A stretch of 46,354 nucleotides of DNA from contig JAUCBJ010004654.1 of NCBI GenBank assembly GCA_032718475.1, positions 1 to 46,354 on the forward strand, in the 5' to 3' direction. This document shows, piece by piece, positions 11,494 to 21,267 of this stretch. The notes under the pieces were generated by a model. The model did no database searches, was not told the DNA's origin, and saw only the letters and a list, made by a program, of their open reading frames with translations. Source of the stretch: Nemertoderma westbladi (lineage: Eukaryota > Xenacoelomorpha > Nemertodermatida > Nemertodermatidae). Within the stretch, counting starts at the first letter, position 1. Every line of letters begins with the position of its first letter. Both the position numbers and the translations under genes were made by a program.

Positions 11494-12170
11494 ATGTTCA
11501 GCTTAGAACTACCCGAACTGTATGGTTTACTACAATTAGCCCTTGAACGCAGCTATTTTAATTTCAATGGGTCGTTTTACACCCAGAAATACGATATGGG
11601 TATGGGCGACAAGCTTGCAGGGCCTTTTTCTATAAATTATGTCAATATTAAGGAGACTTTATATTTAAACAATTACCACCTATAACCAAACTGTTGGTTC
11701 CGTTTTTACGACGATGGTTGTTGGTCCGCCTGGTCCCACAGTGAAGAAGAAATTGATAAGTTTCTAGAATACTTAACTACTACCTACTTAACAACTACCA
11801 TCAAATACACTATGGAAAAAAGTTTCCATAGCATCCTTTTCCTCGATACCATGACAACCATAAACAATGCGGGACGCATTGAGTTTGAATTATATGTAAA
11901 AGTAAAACCCCCCAACGCCGGAATAAATCTGAATTACTATAGTGCACAGCTGCGCACCCTAAAACAACTATTATTAATACAGCTAGGACAGCGTTTAAAA
12001 GCGCCATCCGCCTTAGTACACTCCGAGCTGGGGAAGTACGCAGCCTCGATAAGGTTAAAACAACATTGACCAGTAACGATTACCCACTCGATCTAATAAA
12101 CAAATTAATCACACAAATAAAGCACACGGTTTCCAAGTTGCTTTCCCGTCTGAAATTTTTTTATTTATTA
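11494..12170 (+). pseudogene. Penelope-like element RT fragment retaining a YDD motif
   Basis: A single frame runs from 11494 to 12069 with one internal TAA at 11683. It matches the finger-palm part of Penelope reverse transcriptases: SYFNFNGSFYTQKYDMGMGD (equivalent of motif B), then WFRFYDDGCW at 11695-11724 (motif C, YxDD-type), EEEIDKFLEYL, and ILFLDTM. The alignment continues after a frameshift at about 12060 as SNDYPLDLINKLITQIKH, to about 12170. The GIY-YIG end is missing. It is truncated at both ends and lies directly upstream of the larger Penelope element in the same orientation, which is a typical partial-tandem arrangement for this group. Confidence 0.75.
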
Positions 12171-12321
12171 TTTTGGTGCACTGTAACCTTCCGTATATTT
12201 TTGGTGTACTAATATATTTGTGTACTATTATTCACCTTCCGTAGTTTTCGAAATTTGAAAACCACACGCCTTTAACAATTAACCCTATTAGTACCGGGCT
12301 ATAAAATGTTGTACAAATACC

Positions 12322-12372
12322 GGGGGGGGGGGGGGGGGGGGGTCATATTGACCCCCCCCCCCCCCCCCCCCC
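12322..12372. repeat. Hairpin: 21 G, TCATATTGA, 21 C
   Basis: A run of 21 G (12322-12342) is followed by a 9-nt spacer and a run of 21 C (12352-12372). This is a perfect hairpin that could also form quadruplexes. A smaller version (12 G, TCATATTGAA, 11 C) lies at 13821-13853 near the other end of the same element, so the pair is part of the element's subterminal structure. Confidence 0.9.
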
Positions 12373-12789
12373 TCTAAAATCTACAAATATTTACGAAAAC
12401 GTCTGATTTTTTGTTTGCACGTAGGTATCACTTGTCTGGATCCGACCGAAAAAAAAAATTTTCGAAAAAATGTACTGGGGTGGTTATATTGCAGCACCAA
12501 AATTACAAGTAGTGCACAATTTTCACAAAATTTGAAAGTTACATTTTCGGCTATTTATTTTTCAATACAGGTTTTCTGGGGTGCAAAATACATTGGAAAA
12601 TATTTAAAAATGATATGATTACTATAAATGGCTGTTTAGTCCTCTCTGCGTAGGACAAAAATGAAAAAAACAAGTAACCAGCACTTTTCAGTTAGAACAC
12701 AAAATTTTTAATTCACTTATACGATGCTATAAATTCACATTTTCAGGTTTTCGAGGGCGCTGATTCTAATGGAATACATTTCTAATATG

Positions 12790-13640
12790 CCAGATCATTG
12801 CTTCTTGTATTTTTCGGTGTAATTTGGCAAATTTTGGTGCTAGCACCAAATTTCGTACCCATCACCAAAAAGTACAAGTTTGCGATGTCCAGTGCTGTTT
12901 TTATTGATTCCATCGGATTCAGGACCCTCATAAACCCGTATAACGCAAGAAACAAGGTGATACTATCTACTTATCAATTTGCATATTTTCCAAAATTTGG
13001 TGCTGGCACAACAATTTTCATCCACCGGCGAAAAATACAAGTTTAAGAACTCTTATGAAATTTTCACTGATTCCATTGAATTCAGAACCATCACAAACCC
13101 GTATAACGCAAGAAACAAGGTGACACAATCAATTGATATATTTGATGGTTTTCAAAATTTGCTGCTAGCACCACATTTTGCACCCACATCCGAAAAATAC
13201 AAGTTTGAGATGTCTAGTTCGATAATTATATTTTCCATTGAATTCAGAACAGCCATAAACCTCTAAAACGCAAGAAATAAATTGTCACAAGCAATTTTAT
13301 CTATTGAATGGATTTTCAAAATTTCGTGCTAGCACCAAAATTTGCACACAGCACCGAAAAATACAAGTTTGATACGCTTGGTGCAACTCGTATATATTTC
13401 ATCGAATCCAGAACCCCAAAAAACCCCAATTGCGTAAAAAACAAGTTTCAAACAATCAATTTACAAAATTGACTTATTTCAAAATTTGGTGCTGGCACCA
13501 AAATTTGGCACCCACCGAAAAAAACAAGTTTGAAATTTCTAAATCAATTTATATGAATTCCATCCACTTTCTAACACCAAAAAACCGGTGTAAATCAAAA
13601 ATAGAGATGTTACAATTCATATTTAATGAAATGTAATTTT
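12790..13640. repeat. ~162-bp tandem array, about five copies
   Basis: The word TACAAGTTT preceded by ACCGAAAAA recurs at about 12873, 13036, 13198, 13362 and 13523, spacings of 161-164 bp. Each unit also contains GGTGCTAGCACCAAA, itself an inverted repeat. Copies are diverged. The short ORFs across it are chance and repeat-driven. Confidence 0.8.
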
Positions 13641-13890
13641 CAAAAAACGTCTCAAAAAAAGTGCCAAAAGTAGGGTTAAAAAATGGTGCTATAACTCGAA
13701 AAGTACCCAATATTTTTGAAAACGGATTTCACTACTAGGAAGACAATAGATTTTTAGGAAAAGTCATAAAATTTCAGATTCCCAACTGCGTTTGTTTCAG
13801 AATTATAATAAAAAAACCACGGGGGGGGGGGGTCATATTGAACCCCCCCCCCCGGGTTTAATAGGGTTAAACCTTGGTGGAATGTTCTTG

Positions 13891-13936
13891 TAAAGATGAT
13901 AGAAAAAATAAATAATAAAGTAATGAGGGTCTTTAG
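13891..13936 (+). repeat. Left 46-bp terminal inverted repeat of Penelope-like element
   Basis: This is an exact reverse complement of 33661-33706. It begins TAAAGATGATAG and ends GGGTCTTTAG. The coding frame opens immediately after it (the last in-frame stop, TAG, is 13934-13936). Confidence 0.9.
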
Positions 13937-16849
13937 TTTAACCCAGGGGCGAACACCAACCCATGGACAAACGCCAACAACACGGGGGCGGGAAACAACC
14001 CGGAAGTGAACACCAACTACTCAGGAACGATAACCAACGACCAAAACGGGACCACCAACACCCCAGGGACGAAGACTAACAATAATGGAGCAACCACCAA
14101 CGACCCAGGAACACACACCAACTCGAAGGACGCCAACAACAAACTAATCAGACAACTCAACAAATCTCTAAAAACAACCCATCGAGCCCTACCACCGAAA
14201 AGCGACGACGAAATAGTGGAAGCCCTCATCGCCGAACTACACCGTGACGTAGACCGAACACCCAATGTCTCCCCCAAAAATGTACCTCAGGACAACCTTA
14301 CGAAACAACAACGAACTGTCCTCAAATCACTCAAGTCCAACACTAACATTCGTATCTGTAGGGGCGATAAATCTGGTAACACCGTAATCCTAGATACCAA
14401 TGACTATAAAAACGAATGCTTACGTATTTTAAGAGACCCTAAAACCTATACTACATTAACTAAAGACCCTACTAATAAATACAGAACACAACTTGACGCA
14501 CTACTACAAACCTGTAATATCGACACCAAACACACACTACACCCACTACTACTACCTAAACACCCTAAGATAGCGTACTTCTACTGCACTATTAAAGACC
14601 ACAAGGACAGGGAATCATGGATAAACTGGGGCGACGGTAGACACTTACCTAAGGGCAGACCTATAGTTGCCACCATGGGCACCCTTCTACACCCACTTTC
14701 CCGCTTTGCTAACGACCTTCTAGAACCCGCGGTCACTCGCCTGGAGTCTAACTTGAAAGGGACAGACGACTTCCTATCAGCCCTCCCTAGAGAAATTGGA
14801 CCCGACTGCACTCTGATTTCACTGGACGTAGTAGACATGTACACTAACATTACCCATGATGTAGGATGTAGGGCACTACGACAAGCACTCTCCGAGGACA
14901 CGCACTTCACACAACAAACACTCATCTCATTAGATAACTTTATACTAATCGTCCGATTTATACTTGAACATAACTACTTCACTTTTGATAACACACTATA
15001 CCTTCAATTACGAGGCGCAGCCATGGGTAGCAGTTTCTCGAAAAACTACGCTAGCCTAACCATATCTAGATTAGAGATACACTTCCTCCACATCCTGAAC
15101 AACCCCATTAATAACTACCTAAACGCGAGTGTATCAAACGGACTCCCTAACACAACTAACCTGGATACTATCACACCCGATCTGGATCTAACCACCCCTA
15201 CCAACCCGAGCTCAACAACCACTGATCCCAACACTATTAACAAGACCAGATATAACCCTAGTATAACTCCCCTAAAATCTATCAAAAACACCCCTGAAAC
15301 TCACAGAACTACCATAACTACCCATGTAACTAATACAACCACCCCTGAAACTAACATAACTACCCCCAAAACTACCCTAACTACCCATGAAACTAACATA
15401 ACTACTCCTGATATTAACATAACTACCCCTGCAACTAACATAACTACCCCTAAAACTGACATAACTACCCCTGAAACTACCATTAGTACCCACGAAACTA
15501 ACATAACTACCCCTGAAACTAACGAAACTAACATAACTACCCCTGAAACTAACATAACTACCCCTGGAACTAACATAACTACCCCTGGAACTAACAGAAC
15601 TACCCCTGGAACTAACATAACTACCCCTGAAACTACCATAAGTACCCATGAAACTAGCATAACTACCCCTGAAACTAACGAAACTAACATAACCACCCCT
15701 GAAACTACCATAAGTACCCATGAAACTAACATAACTACCCCTGAAACTAACGAAACTAACATAACTACCCCTGATACTAACGAAACTAACATAACTACCC
15801 CTGAAACTAACAAAACTAACATAACTACCCCTGGAACTAATATAACTACCCCGGAACCTACCCCTCCCACCCCAGTCTGTAATAATATAACTACCTCAGT
15901 AACTTATAAAACTAAACTAGCACAAAACACTACACCTAACCCCGTTTTCTCAGATCCAATAATAACGACCCCAATATCTAACCTAACACCTCCTGATTCC
16001 AACATCAATATTCCAGAAACTATCCTATCTATCTCAGATCCTAATATAACCATAACTAACGAAACTACCTCAACCTCGGATACTAACTCCTCTTGTAACG
16101 ACTTATTCCAAAACTCTGATATACAATTCACCATTGAATACTCCCACACATCACTCCCATTCCTTGACGTCTTGACACGGATTAACAACGAAACACTAAC
16201 AACTACATTATACAAAAAACCAACTAGCAATAAACTCCCGATTCACTACAATAGCTTCCATGATAAGAAATTACTACTATCCGTAATTCGTAGCCAACTC
16301 GTACGCATCCACCGCAGATGTAGCGAGCCTAACGACTATACCAAACTCAGAGACGAATTCCTTGGCGAATGTCTACTCAGGCAGTACCCCCAGAACCTCC
16401 TTAACAAACTTAGACATTGGACTCCCCAAACTAGACCTAAAGACACTAACTCGAAACCCACATTTTACCTATCCACTAACCAACAGATGAAGGGCATATT
16501 CCAAAATACTGTACGTAGATACTCCAAAAACTACGACCTTGACATCAACATTAATGTAGTCACGAAGAATCCCACATCACTAGGACAAATACTAACCAAA
16601 AATAAAACTCAAACGCAAACACACACAAATAACACCACTAATGAGCCATGTAACTCTAGCCGCTGCCTTACATGCAAAACTATCACTAACATACAACAGA
16701 CACCATGGGGTGAAAAGATAAAAGGACACTATACATGTAAGTCCCACACTGTATGTTACTTGGCCTGGTGCCACTGCCACCCTACTCTATACTACATAGG
16801 CCAAACGAGACAGAAACTTCACGAACGCTTTAATGGACACCGCAACAAC
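13937..16849 (+). CDS. Penelope-like RT with Thr-rich insert, first part (interrupted)
   Basis: The frame is open from 13937. No in-frame ATG precedes the conserved region, so the start is unknown (a GTG lies at 14006). An Asn/Thr-rich N-terminus is followed by Penelope RT blocks: ICRGDKSGNTVILD (near 14360), YCTIKDHK (near 14580), KGRPIVATMG, LISLDVVDMYTNI (motif A, near 14813) and LRGAAMGSSFSKNYAS (motif B, near 15010). The segment expected to hold YxDD is absent; instead about 330 residues of Thr/Pro/Asn/Glu repeat follow. The fold resumes at about 16115 with FTIEYSHTSLPFLDVL. A CNSSRC..C linker (near 16645) and the start of a GIY-YIG nuclease (YYIGQTRQKLHERF, near 16787) follow. The frame is cut at codon Asn-Asn by the BEL element; its 3' end is at 32867-33076. 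Without the catalytic aspartates it should not polymerise. Confidence 0.85.
15290..15870 (+). repeat. In-frame 21/30-nt coding minisatellite inside Penelope RT
   Basis: Tandem units of 21 nt (reading T-N-I-T-T-P-E/G) and 30-nt variants containing ETNETNITTP fill this stretch and keep the frame open for hundreds of residues. It is also open in the other frames, which produces spurious ORFs. It sits exactly where the RT palm YxDD motif should be. Confidence 0.9.
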
Positions 16850-17802
16850 TATTCGAAGAGACAGTAACAATACCTGCAATATCTTACTGTAAAGTTTGTG
16901 AATCAAATCATAAATCCGACCTTCTCACCAAAACAGTAAACTCTAAGTAAGCGAATATATTGCAGTATCGATCTCTTATAACCGGTGAGGCAGAAAACAG
17001 TCTACGAGCAGACAAACTTCGATAAAACAAAATCCCGCGCAGCGAATCCTAAAATCAGGCTGACTCACTGACGGACTAAGGGGCTCGTATACTTTGCCGC
17101 GGTGTGATTTATATGGTTGGGCAAAAAGGGACGCTAGCTAGGTACAGAGGCAGATATTTGGAGATGTCTAACTAGCGAGCAAAGTGCAGTAAGGACGAAA
17201 GTTAATTTTATATATTTTGAGGTGTAAATAATTTCTAACGCGCGTGTGTTAATTCTGAACGGTCAAAAGCAGTTTTGCTCCTTCACATATATAATTACTG
17301 GGTACGGTGTGCATTTTACGAATATTCTAATTTTGTAACTTGTAGGTCCAATACTCACGAATGATAAGGTTCCTTCCCCTCTTGCGTATTTCCAGGACTC
17401 AAATTCAGGCATAAGGTTAATACTACGCCCAGAATTCGGCAATTTTAGGTACCAGGTCCCTGATACTAAGAAGAGATGTGTTAGTTTACTACTGTAGGCG
17501 TACAGTTACTAATAGCTATCCTGGCTCCTATCTAGAATTTTAGTCACCCAGGTAGTCCGGGTAACTTCCTATCAGGGCGTTGGCGGGGACACGGTAGATG
17601 TTAGTATCCCTGATAGCCTCAATTTATTTGCGCCTAGTGTAAACTGCCCTACCGCCTGAACGGTACAATCCCAATTCAGGTGAAAACACAGCAACCCTCC
17701 TAGCCTACAAGTTCTAATGCAATGGACACTGTTGTACTACAAATAGTCGCACACACACCTGTACTTAGCAAGAGTTAGGCGTACAGTTTGCTGCACCCTA
17801 CC
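16850..17802 (-). repeat. 3' LTR (short form) of the BEL/Pao element
   Basis: This stretch matches 30980-31932 over 953 bp at a constant offset of 14130, without indels; the only differences seen are at 17177 and 17418. Beyond 17802 the two copies diverge abruptly. The sense strand next to the inner edge reads TTTTTTTAGGGTAGGG, a possible weak polypurine tract. The ~935-bp upstream part present in the 5' LTR is missing here. Confidence 0.85.
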
Positions 17803-18662
17803 CTAAAAAAACAGGATATTATCGTGCATAAAATATACGGTTTTCACCAATAATCAATCAAACTATAGAATACTTAGGGCGTACTTACATATTTACAAAT
17901 TAAATTTCAAATAATACTTCCTTTCTACGTAATGATTCGATACAAAATAATTACAAATTCAAACTTTACGTATTTAAGGTTTTACTAAGTAAGTACAATA
18001 TAAATCTAAATTAAATTCACCAATATAAAACTATTGCATCTCAATATTGCATAAATTCAAACAATTACAAATACAAATAAATGAAAACAATAAGAAAGGC
18101 TCGCGAGTCTTCCATCTACTATTGCATCTCAAATATTGCATAAATTCAAGTAATTACAAATACTTTCGTACCTAAATGTAGATTGCATAAGTTTGGAATA
18201 ATTACAAATATGAGTCTTTCTAAGCACAAAACTTTCTATCTATAAAACTTTCTAAATACAAAATATAACACTTTACAAATGAAACTATAAGAAAGGCCCA
18301 CGAGTCTTCCATCTACTCTTACTTTCTATTTCACTGTAAATACAAATACTGCTTATAAAATATAAATTGCATAATATTCGGAACAATATAAATTGCATAA
18401 GTTCGGAATAATATAAATTGCATAAGTTCGAGATAATCACAAATATAAAATATAAATTCTTACAAAATATAAATCTTGCAAATATAAATTCTTACTGACT
18501 ATAAATCTTACTAAATATGAGTTCTTATTTCTAAATTTCATAAATTCGGAACAATACAAATTGCATAAGTTCGGAATAAACGCAAATATAAATATAAATT
18601 CAAATAAATCACAAATTCATAAGAAAGGCTCACGAGTCTTCCGTCCACCCTTGCCCTCCCTT
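17803..18662 (-). other. AT-rich 3' region of BEL/Pao element with short repeats
   Basis: This is non-coding DNA between ORF3 and the 3' LTR. It contains about six diverged units of AAATTGCATAAGTTCGGAATAA (18350-18590 and near 18045-18200) and three copies of the CTCGCGAG-type motif at 18093, 18290 and 18622. No open reading frame is supported. Confidence 0.7.
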
Positions 18663-20607
18663 TTATCGCTTAGTTGATCGAGCCCTGCCGCGTCCTCGAA
18701 AACTGCGCACAGGTGACTTTGCTCGCGATATGGGACTCGTGGGGCGAGTCACTGGTTTACTTGGGACATTGAGAGACGGTGCGACTATTTCCTCGCAAAT
18801 TCGTCTATTTGGCATCCCAAAACCTCGACCGATTCCTCGTGACCGATCAGTCGTCACTACAGTTGGTAGAACGTCTGGGAACGCGCGAGAAGCGGACGAC
18901 GCAGACCCAAGAGTAGCTTGCGCCCCCTGTTGATCAGCTGGTGTATGTCCCGATCCTCCTGTTGGTTCTCTAGGAAGCGATACCGTATCCCGAGTAACTC
19001 GAATGGTCGGTTCAGCTCCCTTGCGTTCTTCTATATTAATAATTTTCTTTAATTGTTGGCCCACTTTCTGGACCCGTATGATCCTACCCTGTCCGTCCTC
19101 CCGAGGGTGACGTGCAGACGGCGCAACCGGAGTGGCTGGTATATTTGTCGCCTCTAGGACCTCCTCTTCCTCGAATACGCTCGCTCGTATACGTTTGTGG
19201 TAAAACGCGGCTCGGTATGCCCATGCGACGGTTAACCAAGCTCCTTTGTTCTGCTTTTCAGTTCGGAAACGATCGAATTCACCATACGTAATCCGATTAA
19301 CGACTTTCTGAAAATTCCACGTGTTTTTGTTATCCGGGTGAATCTGTAGTAGATACTCGCGCACCACTCGGAATCCGCTGTTGTGGGGCAAAATATCGAC
19401 TACCTCGATAAGTTCGTCATATTGGGGCATAGCGGAGATGTATCCTTCCGACATCATCGTTTGAGGATTTACCGCCCAAAATCCGAGATGCGCTCTCATC
19501 GGAAACCGTCTTCTTTGTGCCGATACATGTTCGTCGGCTAAATCTTCCCACTCATCAAATAATTTCCTCACGAGTTTTACAGATTCGTGTTCATAAGGTA
19601 TATCTCTTAGTTGGCATTCAGATGCTCGATGTCCTTTTATATTGCAATAAGTACATTGAGCCATAAATCTCCAGCAAGTATAAAAGGTATGAGACCCTTG
19701 ATCCCCACACCATCCACAGATTAGCTGAGTCGTAGTAATGTGCTTTCCACTGCACTTTGTCATATGATGTCCAGCGACGCCACATTTACTACACATCGTA
19801 TTGGCAGGGTACCACACTCGTTCGTATATAAGATCTCCAATCGGTCGAGCGCTTCCTCCCACACTATAATCGTAATCATCAGGGTCTATGGGTTGGTAGG
19901 TTTCTGAAGGTTGTATACAAACTATAGCATCTGTTGCTTCAAGTTGTCGAATCTCCGTCTGAGATTTCTTCGGGAGGTTCCTTTCTATCTCAAGAAGTTC
20001 CTCTAAAGGATCGTCGGCGATCGTAGTAGTTACTTCGAAATCATCACCAAGGTGACCGATAGGCGCGCGCGTCTGCCGTGATTCTTCCGTAATCTCCACG
20101 ATACGTTCTCCTTCATAGGGTAACAATGTAAACATAGATGGTCTTTCGATAAGAGATCCCGCATTGATAATAAAGTTTATAAACTGAAAATGTTTCCTTG
20201 GTTTCTCTATCGTCCCCTCGAGTTCGTCTGTAAAGATGCATTCCATCAAATTCATCTCTTACCGCGGGCATAGGTTCGTGCGCCTTTAGGTATTGCATGG
20301 TATGATACAAACGACTAATTTCAGTATCGGGGTCTTCGCTAATGTCTCCCGTATCACACAAAGCGTCGTACGGGTAAAGTTCGTTGAAGGTTTGGCGCAA
20401 ACTTTCGATTCTTTCGTTTAATGCGTTTTGCCTTCTCTTTAATACATTTGAGTCATATTTAGTTCTCGCGAGTTTCGCTGTACTTTCCGATAATTCCTTT
20501 ATACCGAATATAGTATAATCCTTGGCTCCAAATCTTTCGAATGGCGCTGCTGCCTCCTCTTGGATATCATATCCCCATCTCGGCTCTCCTTGTATCCCTT
20601 TCTCCAT
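18663..20607 (-). CDS. ORF3: zinc-knuckle protein downstream of pol (two overlapping frames)
   Basis: Two minus-strand frames overlap by 143 nt: 20607-20113 (164 aa) and 20255-18663 (530 aa). The first is predicted helical and charged (residues 40-80). The second has three zinc knuckles at about residues 152-220: CSKCGVAGHHMTKC, CGWCGDQGSHTFYTC and CTYCNIKGHRASEC. A conserved-looking region with a GFWAVNP stretch follows, then a basic Ser/Arg/Gly-rich C-terminus (FRGRGRARSTKR). They may be one frameshifted protein (a +1 shift would join them) or two proteins; the second ATG follows a TAA closely. The position is where some BEL/Pao elements carry env, but there is no signal peptide or membrane segment. 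It looks like an RNA/DNA-binding nucleocapsid-like protein. I do not recognise the family. Confidence 0.7.
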
Positions 20608-21267
20608 AATTAGGGGTGTAGTTACATAATCATTACTACTAGAGGGAATACAACAGAGTTTGTAGTTAGTTGTGAGGAGACGTGAGAGTTTCGTCTGCCC
20701 TTTTGGCTCGACAACGCTCTAACCTCCTACCCATAGCCTAAGATCTAGGGTTTCTTTAATGACACGCTGCTTCTCATCTAAAATTTTTTGCCGAAGTAAA
20801 ACGAATTTGGGCTAAACTGGCTGTGAGTCTAAATACTCACCTTTTGATCCCAAACTATTATCAGAAAATAAGCAATCAAGAATTAGTAATAAATATAGGG
20901 GAGTCTATTTATTGACGTAACTTATTGAAACAAGACCGTGTAAAATTTAATTAAAAATTTTAAGAAAGGCTCGCGAGTCTTCCTCTCTTGTTTCTCTAAT
21001 TTTAAGTTCCACCCGACTGTACCCTGAAATCTATTCACTGGAGAAAATTTTAAAAATTTTTCAAATCCAAATAGATTGTCTAAAATTTCGAAAATGTCTC
21101 AATATTGTGAGTTCCAAGTAGAATTCCATTTCTTATACCTACAAATCCCGCTCCTATGTGACACATAAGGGTACTACCCTCAATGTTCACATATAAAGAC
21201 AATGGAATTCTACCGCTGTCTTTACTACGGTGTACAGGTAAGTGGAAATCTATTTGTAAACTCCTAA
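20608..21267 (-). other. pol-ORF3 spacer of the BEL/Pao element
   Basis: This is 660 nt without a supported gene. It carries one motif copy (20962-20990). A subgenomic or spliced transcript would be needed to express ORF3; I cannot pick an acceptor with confidence. Confidence 0.5.

Larger units (their letters stand above)
12283..13866. mobile_element. TTAA-flanked piggyBac-like non-autonomous element
   Basis: TTAA lies immediately outside each end (12279-12282 and 13867-13870). The ends are inverted repeats: CCCTATTAGTACCGGG on the left, and CCCTATTAAACCCGGG for the reverse complement of the right. TTAA duplication plus CCC-starting ends is the piggyBac signature. There is no transposase; the interior is a tandem array and two G-run/C-run hairpins. 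Removing it leaves the DNA between the Penelope fragment and the Penelope element continuous. Confidence 0.75.

Noticed and set aside
14006-14008. GTG as the start of the Penelope protein
   Set aside because: The frame is open upstream to 13937 and no ATG fits; GTG is not a credible eukaryotic start here.
15301-15870. Long Val/Ser/Gly-rich minus-strand frames
   Set aside because: They are shadows of the coding minisatellite on the + strand; period-21/30 repeats leave all frames open.
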